Of a DNA stretch of 64,000 nucleotides, positions 24,607-33,132 are shown one piece after another. Location: assembly GCF_000194155.1 (NCBI RefSeq), contig NZ_GL877878.1, forward strand, positions 1,051,118-1,115,117, read 5' to 3'. The translations under genes and the position numbers were made by a program. A model generated the notes under the pieces. It did not search any database and was not told where the DNA came from. It saw only the letters and a list, made by a program, of their open reading frames with translations. Position 1 is the stretch's first letter; every line of letters begins with the position of its first letter. The DNA comes from Saccharopolyspora spinosa NRRL 18395 (GTDB lineage Bacteria > Actinomycetota > Actinomycetes > Mycobacteriales > Pseudonocardiaceae).

Positions 24607-25548
24607 ATGAATGAAACCCACGCACCGCTGGTCTGGTGGCACGGTGAGGTCGTGCCCTGGGACCAGGCCCGTATTCCGGTCACTGCGCTGCGCGGGTTGA
24701 CCGTGTTCGACGGCCTCCGTGCGTACTGGCGGCCGGAGGAAAAGCGGTTCGCCGTGGTGCAGGTGGACGGCCACCTGAATCGCCTCCGTTCGGCCGCCGA
24801 GCTGCTGCACGTTCCGGAGAACGGTTTGATTGACCAGTTGGACAAGGGAATGGGCGATCTCCTGGCGGCGACCAGCTTCCGCGAGGACGTCTACCTACGG
24901 CTGACCGTCTACATCGACTCCGGCCGGTCCAATGTGTACCCTGACGCGCTGTCGCCGGGGCAGTCGCTGGATGAGTTCGCCCCGATGGATTCGTTCATCT
25001 CGTTGCACCAGATCGGTCCCCGCTTCGATGAGCCGATCAGCTGCGTGGTCAGCTCCTGGCAGCGCACCCAGGACACGTCCTTCCCGGTGCTGGTGAAGAC
25101 TGGTGCGTCCTACGCGGCGCTGAGGCTGGCCCGGGTCGAGGCGAAGAAGGCGGGAGCCGACCAGGCGATCCTGCTCAACAACCGCGGCATGGTGGCGGAA
25201 ACCGCCGAAGCGGTGATCTTCATGGTCCGCCACGGCCGGCTGTACACGCCTCCGCTGTCCGACGGAGTCCTGGACAGCCTGACCCGGGAGACCGTGATCC
25301 AGCTGGCCCGCAGAGAACTCGCTCTTACGGTCGAGGAGTGTTCGATCACCCGCTCTGAGCTGTACACCGCCGACGAGGTCTTCATCTGTGGTACATGGGA
25401 GGAGATCCGGGTCGTCGGCTCGATCGACGGCCACCGGCCCCGCAACCCGGAAGCCCCGATCTCCCACGCGTTGCGCCAGGCCTACCTCGACATGTGCACC
25501 GGGCGGCGCCCTCCGATCGAACCCGACTTCGTGCGATTGCTGCCTTGA
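24607..25548 (+). CDS. PLP class IV aminotransferase (branched-chain type)
   Basis: A 313-residue fold-type IV aminotransferase like IlvE. The PLP lysine is Lys164 in FPVLVKTGASYAALRLA. MVAETAEAVIF carries the conserved glutamate, and LSDGVLDSLTRETVIQLA binds the cofactor phosphate. VTALRGLTVFDGLRAYW at the N-terminus is family-typical (DG.FEG/GLR). It would move an amino group between glutamate and a 2-oxo acid, giving the amino-acid product or starting material. ATG 24607 is chosen; the frame runs back to 24583. It leads the three-gene plus-strand operon and is divergent from the GcvT-like gene, with 294 bp of presumed promoter DNA between. Confidence 0.9.
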   Translation: MNETHAPLVWWHGEVVPWDQARIPVTALRGLTVFDGLRAYWRPEEKRFAVVQVDGHLNRLRSAAELLHVPENGLIDQLDKGMGDLLAATSFREDVYLRLTVYIDSGRSNVYPDALSPGQSLDEFAPMDSFISLHQIGPRFDEPISCVVSSWQRTQDTSFPVLVKTGASYAALRLARVEAKKAGADQAILLNNRGMVAETAEAVIFMVRHGRLYTPPLSDGVLDSLTRETVIQLARRELALTVEECSITRSELYTADEVFICGTWEEIRVVGSIDGHRPRNPEAPISHALRQAYLDMCTGRRPPIEPDFVRLLP

Positions 25549-25577
25549 CGGAACCAGCATTGCAGAGGTGAGAACAG

Positions 25578-26789
25578 GTGCGCGACCAAAAACTGCGTCC
25601 CGGTGCATTAACCGCGACGCCGGGCGGAGCACCCGACCCGCGGGAGACCATGCGGGTGCTACCTGGATTCCTCCAACCCACCCTCACGTGGCTCACCGGC
25701 AAACCGCTAGGAGACCAGCGGCCGTGGCAGCTCAAGCCGCTGCACCACCTGTGGGCCAGCGTGCTGCCCATTGTCGCGGGAATCGCGCTGGGAGCTGCGG
25801 TGGTGGGCGAGGGGTGGTGGATGCTGTTGCTGCCGGCCTCCTGGCTGCTGACCACGCACGGCATCCGGAAGCTGCGGGTGATGATCGTCCACCAGTGTTC
25901 GCACGCGAACTTCCTGCGGCACAAGCAGATCGACAGCGCGATCGGCAGCGCGATCGCGTTGCTGCTGGTGACGCAGGAGTACGGCGAGTACAAGAGTGAG
26001 CACGTCAGCGACCACCACTCGAGCAACCACATGACGTTGAAGGACCCCACCGTCCAGTTCCTGATGCTGGTCCTGGGCATGCGGGTAGGCATGACCCGCA
26101 GGCAACTGTGGCGCAGAATGCTCGCGGGTGTCTTCTCGCCGCGTCTGCAGGCGAAGGCGACTTGCTCGCGGGTCGCCTCGCACTTCCGTGGCACCGCTGC
26201 CTGGTACCGGGCGCTGTTCCTGGCGCTGGTCGGCGGGCAGCTCATGGTGGTCATCGCACTCGGGATCTGGGTCGAGTACCTCGTCGTGTGGGTGTTCCCC
26301 CTGGTGTTCCTGTTCAACGCGGCAGCCACGATCCGCCTTTCGTCGCGACACATCTTCCCGGCCCGCGGACCGGTGCCTAAGGGGCGCGCAACGCTGGCCG
26401 GGTATACCCACGGCGTCTTCTTCGGCGAAGCCGCGCCCGGCCCCGAGGTGCCGGGTGTCCGGCGAGTCCTGAGCTGGTCGCGGTGGTGGCTGCGGATGCT
26501 GTTCGTGCACCTGCCGGCGCGCCTGTTCGTCTTCGTCGGCGACGGGCCGTGCCATGACTACCACCACCGGTTCCCACGCTCGCGGGACTGGGCGAACTAC
26601 ATCTTCGCCCGGCACCGCGACATCGCCGCCGGGCATCCAGGCTGGCCGCCCTACACCGAAGTGTGGGGACTGGTGGCCGCCATCAACGCGGTGTTCACCA
26701 CGCTGAGCGCGGCAGACCTGCGGTTGTACGACGTCTCCCAGGTCACGTCGGTTAGCCGGCAGGAACTCCTGTCGGCCTTCGAAGAGTAG
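25578..26789 (+). CDS. Fatty-acid-desaturase-like membrane diiron enzyme
   Basis: A 403-residue integral membrane protein. The histidine clusters are HQCSH at 105-109, HVSDHH plus His151 around 142-151, and HDYHH near 323 (GPCHDYHHRF). Hydrophobic segments lie around 60-95, 120-132, 213-240 and 240-260. This is the desaturase/hydroxylase superfamily, but the sequence differs from the lipid desaturase at 7385-8362 in box spacing and length. In biosynthetic clusters such enzymes can desaturate or hydroxylate amino-acid or acyl substrates. GTG 25578 starts 29 bp after the aminotransferase stop, so the genes are co-transcribed. Confidence 0.8.
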   Translation: MRDQKLRPGALTATPGGAPDPRETMRVLPGFLQPTLTWLTGKPLGDQRPWQLKPLHHLWASVLPIVAGIALGAAVVGEGWWMLLLPASWLLTTHGIRKLRVMIVHQCSHANFLRHKQIDSAIGSAIALLLVTQEYGEYKSEHVSDHHSSNHMTLKDPTVQFLMLVLGMRVGMTRRQLWRRMLAGVFSPRLQAKATCSRVASHFRGTAAWYRALFLALVGGQLMVVIALGIWVEYLVVWVFPLVFLFNAAATIRLSSRHIFPARGPVPKGRATLAGYTHGVFFGEAAPGPEVPGVRRVLSWSRWWLRMLFVHLPARLFVFVGDGPCHDYHHRFPRSRDWANYIFARHRDIAAGHPGWPPYTEVWGLVAAINAVFTTLSAADLRLYDVSQVTSVSRQELLSAFEE

Positions 26790-26819
26790 TCCCGCAACGC
26801 GGAGGGCTTGCGACGCGCC

Positions 26820-27875
26820 ATGCAGAACACGAAGCACTCATCCTTCTCCGCTGTCGAAATCCTGCCCGGCACCACCATGCAGGAGTACCTCGACGAGCTC
26901 CGGATCCGCCACCCGAGGTTGTACGAGCGCCTTGACCTGGCACGGCTGGACCCAACGCAGCTCGCCCGGATATACGAGGCCCTGGACTGCTTCGCCTCGC
27001 CGTTCGACACCAAGGAACACGGCGGTCGCGGTGACGCCTATCGCAGCACCCAGCTCAAACATCCCCTGGTACGTGCACGGGGGATCAGCAACCTGTGCCA
27101 GCTGGCCATACCGGGGGACAGCAGCCCCGCCCGCAGCTTCCTGCTCGACGCGCTCGGTGGCAACGGAACCATGACGCGAGCGATGCGGCTGCTCCAGGCA
27201 GCCACAGGTCCCGCCATCTTCACCGGAGACGTGGCCGCCCCGATGATCGCCGACGCCTTGGCGCAAGGGCTCCCAGCCGTGCGGCAATCCACGCAGCGGT
27301 GGCTGTTCCGGGATGCGGCACTCGATGGCGTCATCTTCGCCTACGGCACCCACCACATTCCCGTCGACGAGCGTCCCCAGGCGATGGCGGAAGCCCATCG
27401 GGTGCTCCGGCCAGGTGGGCAGATCGTCGTGCACGACTTCGAGGAGGGCAGCACCACGGCTCGCTGGTACAGCGAAGCCCTGGACCGCTACACCTACACC
27501 GGGCACAAGCACGAGCACTTTCTTCGCGAGGAAATGCATGAGTTGCTCTCCGGCGCGGGCTTCCACGACGTGCGGGTCCGGTACCTGTACGATCCGTGCG
27601 TCGTAGATGCTGACTCCCCCGCAGCGGCCCGGCGTGGCGTGATCAACTACATGTACGACCTATTCGCGCTGGCGAAGCTCGTTCCCCCGGACGCGTTGGA
27701 CGACGAGGACTCCTGGATGATCGTCGATGAGGTCGTCCGTCGCTACGCCACCTTCGGTCCAGAGGAACGAGCCAGGCTTGGAGCGCAGGTGGCGGAGCTG
27801 ACCGTCCGCCCGGCCGGCCGAGGTTTCCGGGCCGAACTCCCCAGGGTGGCGCTCGTCGCGACCGCAACCCGTTGA
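26820..27875 (+). CDS. SAM-dependent methyltransferase
   Basis: A 351-residue class I methyltransferase. A unique N-terminal region (about 1-100) precedes motif I, FLLDALGGNGTMTRAMRLL, an altered form of the usual D-x-G-x-G. Then come an acidic motif II (FTGDV), the motif IV region LDGVIFAYGTHHI, and the post-motif segment MAEAHRVLRPGGQIVVHDFE, which is strong evidence for the fold. ATG 26820 is chosen; an in-frame TTG at 26808 lies too near the GGAGGG site. The substrate is unknown; O- or N-methylation of the pathway product is likely. It is the third gene of the plus-strand operon. Confidence 0.85.
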   Translation: MQNTKHSSFSAVEILPGTTMQEYLDELRIRHPRLYERLDLARLDPTQLARIYEALDCFASPFDTKEHGGRGDAYRSTQLKHPLVRARGISNLCQLAIPGDSSPARSFLLDALGGNGTMTRAMRLLQAATGPAIFTGDVAAPMIADALAQGLPAVRQSTQRWLFRDAALDGVIFAYGTHHIPVDERPQAMAEAHRVLRPGGQIVVHDFEEGSTTARWYSEALDRYTYTGHKHEHFLREEMHELLSGAGFHDVRVRYLYDPCVVDADSPAAARRGVINYMYDLFALAKLVPPDALDDEDSWMIVDEVVRRYATFGPEERARLGAQVAELTVRPAGRGFRAELPRVALVATATR

Positions 27876-28020
27876 GCCCTGTCCGAAAGCGAGTCTCGGC
27901 AGCTCCTGAGGATCCGTGAGTGTTTTGGGTCGCTCACATGTGTCCACAATAGATGGACCGGGAAGGTGGCTGCGCGCGGCGCGGGAAGATGCTGACGTAA
28001 GCCTCGTTCGCGGAGTTGGC

Positions 28021-28827
28021 TCACGAGTGTTCGTAGTGGGCCGTTGGTGGCAGGGCGAGGGCCCGGGGGGAGCCCAAGGCTCGGGAGAGGCCGCGGGCCG
28101 CTGCTCGGACCGCGGGGACCAGGGCAATCGGGTCGCTGGTCTCGGCCGGCACCACAATGGATAGTGCCGCCACCACCTCGTCGGTGTCGCCGTGGACCGG
28201 GGCCGCCACCGAGAGGGTGGACAGTTCGATCTGGCGGTCGCTGATGGCGAAGCCGTTCTTCCTGATGCCGGCGAGGATTCCGCGCAGCTGCCTCGGGTTG
28301 GCGATCGTCTTGTCCGTGAAGCGCTTCATCGGCTCGTCCAAGACCGCCTCCTGCAGCTCGCGGTCGGCGTGCGCCAGCAGGACCAGGCCGACTCCGGTGG
28401 CGTGCAGCGGCAACCGGCCGCCCGGCCGGGACACCACCGGTACCGCGTCGCGGCCCGAAATGCGTTCGAGGTAGACCACCTCGTGGCCGTCGAGGACGCC
28501 GAGCTGCACGTTCTGGCGGGTGGCCTCGTAGAGGTCACCGAGGAACGGCATGGCGACCTGACGCAGGAACGTGCCACGCGGGGTCAGTGCCGCGAGCTCG
28601 TAGATCCGGAGCCCTATGCGGTAGCGGCCGTCGGCGTCGCGCTCCAGGGCGCCCCACCCGGCGAGCTCGCCGACCAGCCGGTGCGTGGTCGTCAGCGACA
28701 GGCCGCTGTGACGGCTGATCGCGGACAGCGTCAGCGATGGTCGATCCGGTGCGAAGGTCTCCAGGATCCGGAACAACCGGGACGCCACGGTCGGCGCACC
28801 GGCCCCACCCGCGCCGCGCTCGCCCAT
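28021..28827 (-). CDS. IclR family transcriptional regulator
   Basis: A 268-residue IclR regulator: N-terminal winged helix (VASRLFRILETF, LSAISRHSGLSLTTTHRLVGELAGWGAL) and a C-terminal effector domain (YLERISGRDAVPVVSRPGGRLPLHATGVG, with the family glycine-arginine segment, and GFAISDRQIELSTLSVAAPV). ATG 28827 begins MGERG after GGGGGTGT. It is convergent with the methyltransferase gene across 145 bp. It is the only regulator at the edge of the biosynthetic set, so it might control it in response to a small acid, but no site pair supports that yet. Confidence 0.88.
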   Translation of the reverse strand: MGERGAGGAGAPTVASRLFRILETFAPDRPSLTLSAISRHSGLSLTTTHRLVGELAGWGALERDADGRYRIGLRIYELAALTPRGTFLRQVAMPFLGDLYEATRQNVQLGVLDGHEVVYLERISGRDAVPVVSRPGGRLPLHATGVGLVLLAHADRELQEAVLDEPMKRFTDKTIANPRQLRGILAGIRKNGFAISDRQIELSTLSVAAPVHGDTDEVVAALSIVVPAETSDPIALVPAVRAAARGLSRALGSPRALALPPTAHYEHS

Positions 28828-29184
28828 GACACCCCCGCACTCCGACCAGCCCATTGTGACCCGGCCTGGTAAGTGAGGCGAAGTCAACCGTTGCCCGCGC
28901 GCGACGCGTGCTCGGCCCGTTACCGCACGCCAGCGATGCGTCGCGCGTCCCGCTCCGGGTTCACTCGCTGGCGATGAGCACCTGGCTGATCTGGATGGGG
29001 GCGGACCTCGACGAGGGTTTCCAGCTCGATCCGGAAACGCCTTTGATCAACGTGAAAGTCATGTCGATCACGGTAGTTAAGGCTTCGTCCGCATCGGACC
29101 GGTTCCACCCGGACAGCCCAGCTCCCGCGCCGAGAGTCAGCTCACATCGGCCCGTCTTGACGCCCGCTGCGGTGGATCTCACCG
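28828..29184. other. Interval with no intact gene
   Basis: This 357-bp stretch holds no complete gene. On the minus strand, 28961-29110 reads like the C-terminal end of a lost protein (SGWNRSDADEALTTVIDMTF and onward to a stop), with no start or family match that I can name. Together with the two fragments that follow it suggests past deletion next to the arabinosyltransferase gene. Confidence 0.4.
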
Positions 29185-29412
29185 ATGGTGCGCCGAGTCG
29201 GCGACCGTCGGCCCGCCCGCACCCGGCTCCTGGCCTGGGTTGACGAGTACGTGCGGTTCCCGCGGGTCGTGGTGGCCCAGAGCGGCCGGGTGGTGGCCGA
29301 GAAGCGACTGCCGTGGCCCGCCGCGCCGGGGCGCGTTCTCCGCATCCCCGGCGAGCTACTCGACGCCGCCCGCCCCGGCGAGGGCGACGTGCACATCTCG
29401 CTGCGCCGATGA
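29185..29412 (+). pseudogene. Fragment resembling the C-terminus of a flavoprotein oxidoreductase
   Basis: A 75-codon frame. Its middle, RVVVAQSGRVVAEKRLPWPAAPGRVLRIPGELLD, resembles the C-terminal beta-rich tail of an actinobacterial FAD-dependent oxidoreductase family, recalled from memory and so not certain. No FAD-binding part lies upstream. Its stop codon overlaps the ATG of the next frame (ATGA). That coupling suggests both are relics of an operon cut away on the left. Confidence 0.35.
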
Positions 29413-29582
29413 CCACCGGAACCGCCGTCGTCGACCTCGACGGCGTGCTGTACGCGGCGGACACGTTCGCCGAACTGGCGATCCACCTGGTCAACGCGGG
29501 CAGCGCACTGGTCCGCAGAGCGGCGGAGCGGCTGGGTGCCGCACCAGAAGCCGTGCGGTGGGGAACCGGAAAGCATTGCTGA
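29409..29582 (+). pseudogene. N-terminal stub of a HAD-superfamily hydrolase
   Basis: A 57-residue frame from ATG 29409 starts TAVVDLDGVLYAADTFAELA. Its DLDGVL is the HAD nucleophile motif I (DxDGV), after which the rest of the domain (motifs II-IV) is missing and the frame stops at 29582. It overlaps the preceding fragment by 4 bases. It is likely a deletion remnant and could not be an active phosphatase. Confidence 0.5.
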
Positions 29583-29698
29583 ACGTGCGGTACCGGTGTC
29601 GCAGTGCGATCATCGCCGCGCCGGTTATCGGTCCCGCAGCGCGCCTCATTAAGCTCTTCGGGATTGGGTTCTTTCCGGAAGAATGAGGTGGCGGTCGC

Positions 29699-32600
29699 GT
29701 GACTCAGCGGTCGGTGCAGGTCACGCGTCGCGGTCCGGCGTCGAAATCCGCCGGTCGCTGGGCGGCGTTGCTGGGCCTGATCTCCGCGCTGCTGGCGCTG
29801 GCGGTGCCGTTCCTGCCGGTCGAGCACGAGGTCACGACATTGCAGTGGCCGACCGCGCAGGGCACGAAACCGGTCTCGGCGCCGCTGGCCAGCCACGCGC
29901 CGCTGTGGCTCGCTGCGGAGGTGCCGTGCGCGGCGGCGCGGAGCCTGGATGCGCGCATCGACGGGCCGGGTGTGCTGATCGCCACGAACGCGCCGTCGTC
30001 GGAGTACGGCGGGCTGACCGGGATGACCCTGCAGGTCGACGCCGGGCAGGTCACGCTTTGGTCGAAGGGGCACCATGCCGGCACCGCCGCCCTGCCCGAG
30101 GGCGACTGCACCATCTCCGTGCACTCGGACGCGACCGGCACGCAGGCCGGCGTGGGCGGGCTTCCGCTGGCCGCGTTGCCCGGCGATCAGCGGCCGCAGC
30201 TGACCGGCATCTACTCGCAGCTCGACGCCGCGATCGATGACGTTCGCGGCCTGGATTTCCAGGCGCGGGTGGACAACCGCTTCGCGAGCCAGGCGACTCC
30301 GCTGAAGGTCGCCGTGATGGTGCTGGCCGTCCTGGCGTTCCTTGGTTCGATGATCGCGTTGCGTCGCCTGGAGATCCGGCGGGCGCCGCGCCTGGTCCCG
30401 CCGGGGTGGTGGCGGCCGGACGTCCGCGACGTCGTCGTGCTCGGCGCGCTGGGCGTGTGGTGGCTGATCGGCGCGATGACCGCAGACGACGGCTACATCC
30501 TGACCATGCTGCGCGCGGCCGACAGCGCCGGGTACGTCACCAACTACTTCCGCTGGTTCGGCAACCCGGAATCGCCCTTCGGGTGGTTCTACGAGATCTA
30601 CGCGCTGTGGGTGCAGATCTCGCCCGCGACGCCGTGGGTGCGGTTGCCCGCGCTGTTCCTCGGGGTCGTCAGCTGGCTGCTTGTCAGCCGCGGCGTGCTG
30701 CCGCGGCTCGGGCAGCAGGTGGGGGGCAGCAAGTCCGCGGGCTGGGCCGCGGCGGCGGTGTTCCTGGCCTTCTGGCTGCCCTACAACAACGGTCTCCGGC
30801 CGGAACCGGTCGTCGTGGCGTTCTTCCTGCTCGCGCTTTGCGCAGTCGAGCGGGCGGTGGCCACCCGGCGGCTGACTCCGGCCGTTCTCGGGCTCGTCGT
30901 GGCGGCGATGGGCCTGGGCGCGAACCCACATGGAATGGTCGCGGTGCTGCCGTTCGTCGTGGCCGCGAAGCCGCTGCTCCGGATGCTGTGGCAGCGCGTG
31001 CGGGAACGCGGCGCGCTGCCGGTGCTGGCCCCCGTCGCGGCGGCCGGCCTGGTGATCCTCGTCGGCGTCTTCTTCGACCAGACCCTGCAGTCAGTGCTGG
31101 ACTCGGTGGCGCTGAAGACCAAGTTCGGCCCGAACGAGCAGTGGTACGAGGAGCTCAGCCGCTACAACCGGCTGTTCGGGCCGTGGCCGGACGGGTCGTT
31201 GACGCGCCGGTTCCCGGTGCTGCTTCTGGTCCTGTGCCTCGTGGCGAGCGGAGTGGTGCTGCTGCGCCGGCACAAGATCCGCGGCGCCGCGCTGGGCCCG
31301 AGCCGTCGCGTGCTGGCGGTGGCCGCGCTGAGCTTCGTGGTGCTGGCCATGACGCCCACGAAGCACACGCACCACTTCGGGATCCTCGCCGGGATCGGTG
31401 CGGTGGTGGCCGCGCTGACTGCGTTGGCGACGAGCGCGGCCGTGCTGCGATCCCGGCGCAACCGGGCGGGCTTCTTCGCCGGTCTCATGGTCATCTGCGC
31501 CTTCTCCGTCACCGGCACGAACTCGTGGTGGTACGTCTCGGGTTGGGGCGTTCCGTGGTTCGACCGGGCGCCGAGCCTCGACGGGCGAAGCGCGAGCACG
31601 TACTTCCTGGCGGCAGCGGCGGTGGCTGGTGTCGTCGCCACGGTCGAGCACCTGCGGCACGACGAGCTCCCGGTCATCACGCCTGCCGCACGGCGCCGGG
31701 TGGTCAGCCTCGGCGCTGCTCCGCTGACGATCACCTGCGCGATCCTGCTGCTCGGTGAGGTGGCGCTGTTCACCGCGGGAATGCAGCGGCAGCGCGGCGG
31801 TTACAGCCTGGGCGCGGACAACATCAAGCAGCTAGCCGGTTCCAGCTGCGGGCTCTCCGACTACGTCGGCGTCGAGACCGATCCCCGGCGAGGTGTGCTC
31901 ACCGTGTCGCCCTTCCAGCCGGCTGCGGAGAGCGCGGAGTCGGCGAGCCGGCGCACCAAGCCGAAGCCCACCGACTACCTCGCTGCCACCGCGGTCGGCT
32001 TCCACCGCTTCGGCTACCCCGGGGGCAAGCAATGGACCCCGCCGTTCGGGTTCGGCGGCGACGACGCGCCGGTGTGGGGCACGTTCGCCGCCGACGGCCC
32101 CGTCACCGGTGAGCTGCGCACCCCCTGGTACGACCTGCCGCCGCAGGCCACCAGCGGTGAAGCCCCCGTCGTGCTGTCCTTCGGCGGCGACGCCACCGGC
32201 GTGAACTCGCTCGGCGTCGAATGGGGCCGAGACACCCCGCAGGGCTTCGAGATCATCGGCCAGGTCGACATCGCCCAGCTCAGCGGCATGTGGTGGGATC
32301 GCCGGTTCATCGTGGACGGTGCGACGAAGGTCCGGGTGGTGGGCGTCGACCGGAAGATCGACAGCGGTGGCTGGATGGCGGTCAGCGCGCCGCGCGTCCC
32401 GCAGTTGACCAGCATGACCAAGGTGATCGGCGACGCCCCCGCCTTCGTGGAATGGACCGCCGCACTGGTGCACCCGTGCCTGAACCTCGCGCGACTGCAC
32501 AACGGGATCGTGGAGATGCCGCGGTTCCGGGTCGCCGGTGGCGGGATTCTGCGCGACATGGGCCAGAGCTGGTCGGCGCCGGGGGCGGGCGGCCCGTTCG

Positions 32601-32875
32601 GTTGGCTCAACGCGGCGGCCAGCGTCCGCGTGATGCCGACCTACCTCGAAGGCGATCTGCACCGCGACTGGGGCTCGCTGTACCTGGTGGACTCCTACCA
32701 GTCCGACGCGCTCCCGGCGGAGGCCGCGATGGAGGTCCACTCCGAAACGCATTGGGGTCTTTGGAGCCCGGGACCGCTGACGAAGGCCGTGAAGCTGCCC
32801 GGCGGCGCGCCCAGCTCCAGCGGGCGCACCGATCTCAGCCCGCTGGGCCCGGTCCCGGCCGGCGACGCTGCGTGA
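29699..32875 (+). CDS. Arabinosyltransferase (EmbA/B/C family)
   Basis: A 1058-residue membrane glycosyltransferase of the Emb (GT53) family. It adds arabinose from decaprenylphosphoryl-arabinose to cell-wall arabinan. The order fits the family: short cytoplasmic start, first helix, an extracytoplasmic N-terminal domain (about 45-205), and about 12 more helices to about residue 690. The acidic catalytic motif TADDGYILTMLRAADSAGYV lies at about residue 260, then the proline-rich motif and a C-terminal carbohydrate-binding domain (about 700-1058). The start is GTG 29699 with a GAGG site about 11 bases upstream. Its presence points to an arabinogalactan wall. Which Emb paralogue it equals cannot be told from one copy. 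Confidence 0.93.
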   Translation: MTQRSVQVTRRGPASKSAGRWAALLGLISALLALAVPFLPVEHEVTTLQWPTAQGTKPVSAPLASHAPLWLAAEVPCAAARSLDARIDGPGVLIATNAPSSEYGGLTGMTLQVDAGQVTLWSKGHHAGTAALPEGDCTISVHSDATGTQAGVGGLPLAALPGDQRPQLTGIYSQLDAAIDDVRGLDFQARVDNRFASQATPLKVAVMVLAVLAFLGSMIALRRLEIRRAPRLVPPGWWRPDVRDVVVLGALGVWWLIGAMTADDGYILTMLRAADSAGYVTNYFRWFGNPESPFGWFYEIYALWVQISPATPWVRLPALFLGVVSWLLVSRGVLPRLGQQVGGSKSAGWAAAAVFLAFWLPYNNGLRPEPVVVAFFLLALCAVERAVATRRLTPAVLGLVVAAMGLGANPHGMVAVLPFVVAAKPLLRMLWQRVRERGALPVLAPVAAAGLVILVGVFFDQTLQSVLDSVALKTKFGPNEQWYEELSRYNRLFGPWPDGSLTRRFPVLLLVLCLVASGVVLLRRHKIRGAALGPSRRVLAVAALSFVVLAMTPTKHTHHFGILAGIGAVVAALTALATSAAVLRSRRNRAGFFAGLMVICAFSVTGTNSWWYVSGWGVPWFDRAPSLDGRSASTYFLAAAAVAGVVATVEHLRHDELPVITPAARRRVVSLGAAPLTITCAILLLGEVALFTAGMQRQRGGYSLGADNIKQLAGSSCGLSDYVGVETDPRRGVLTVSPFQPAAESAESASRRTKPKPTDYLAATAVGFHRFGYPGGKQWTPPFGFGGDDAPVWGTFAADGPVTGELRTPWYDLPPQATSGEAPVVLSFGGDATGVNSLGVEWGRDTPQGFEIIGQVDIAQLSGMWWDRRFIVDGATKVRVVGVDRKIDSGGWMAVSAPRVPQLTSMTKVIGDAPAFVEWTAALVHPCLNLARLHNGIVEMPRFRVAGGGILRDMGQSWSAPGAGGPFGWLNAAASVRVMPTYLEGDLHRDWGSLYLVDSYQSDALPAEAAMEVHSETHWGLWSPGPLTKAVKLPGGAPSSSGRTDLSPLGPVPAGDAA

Positions 32876-33132
32876 TCCGATGTGAGCATCGCCATGTCTG
32901 AGGGGTGGAGGCGACCTAGATCGCTTAGGATCGCTAACAGTTGAGGTGTGCTGGTGCACCGGCACCCGACGGGACTTCCGCCGCAGCTGGTGCCGCTGGC
33001 GCGGCCAACGCTGGAACCCCTTAGCACGGAAGAAAAAAGAATGCCTCGCGCTCGACAGCGGTCGGCCCGGCAACGCTCGGCCACCACCTTTGTCTACTGT
33101 GGATTCGATGCGACCGCAGCAGCGGAGGCGTC

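Noticed and set aside
28961-30931. Minus-strand open frame of 656 codons
   Set aside because: Mostly antisense to the arabinosyltransferase; only its last 50 or so codons before 28961 look protein-like, and these are reported as a relic.
32876-33132. tRNA or small RNA gene in the 257-bp gap
   Set aside because: The antisense translation has an RGSSVGRA-like string, which prompted a check, but no cloverleaf, T-loop or acceptor pairing is visible.
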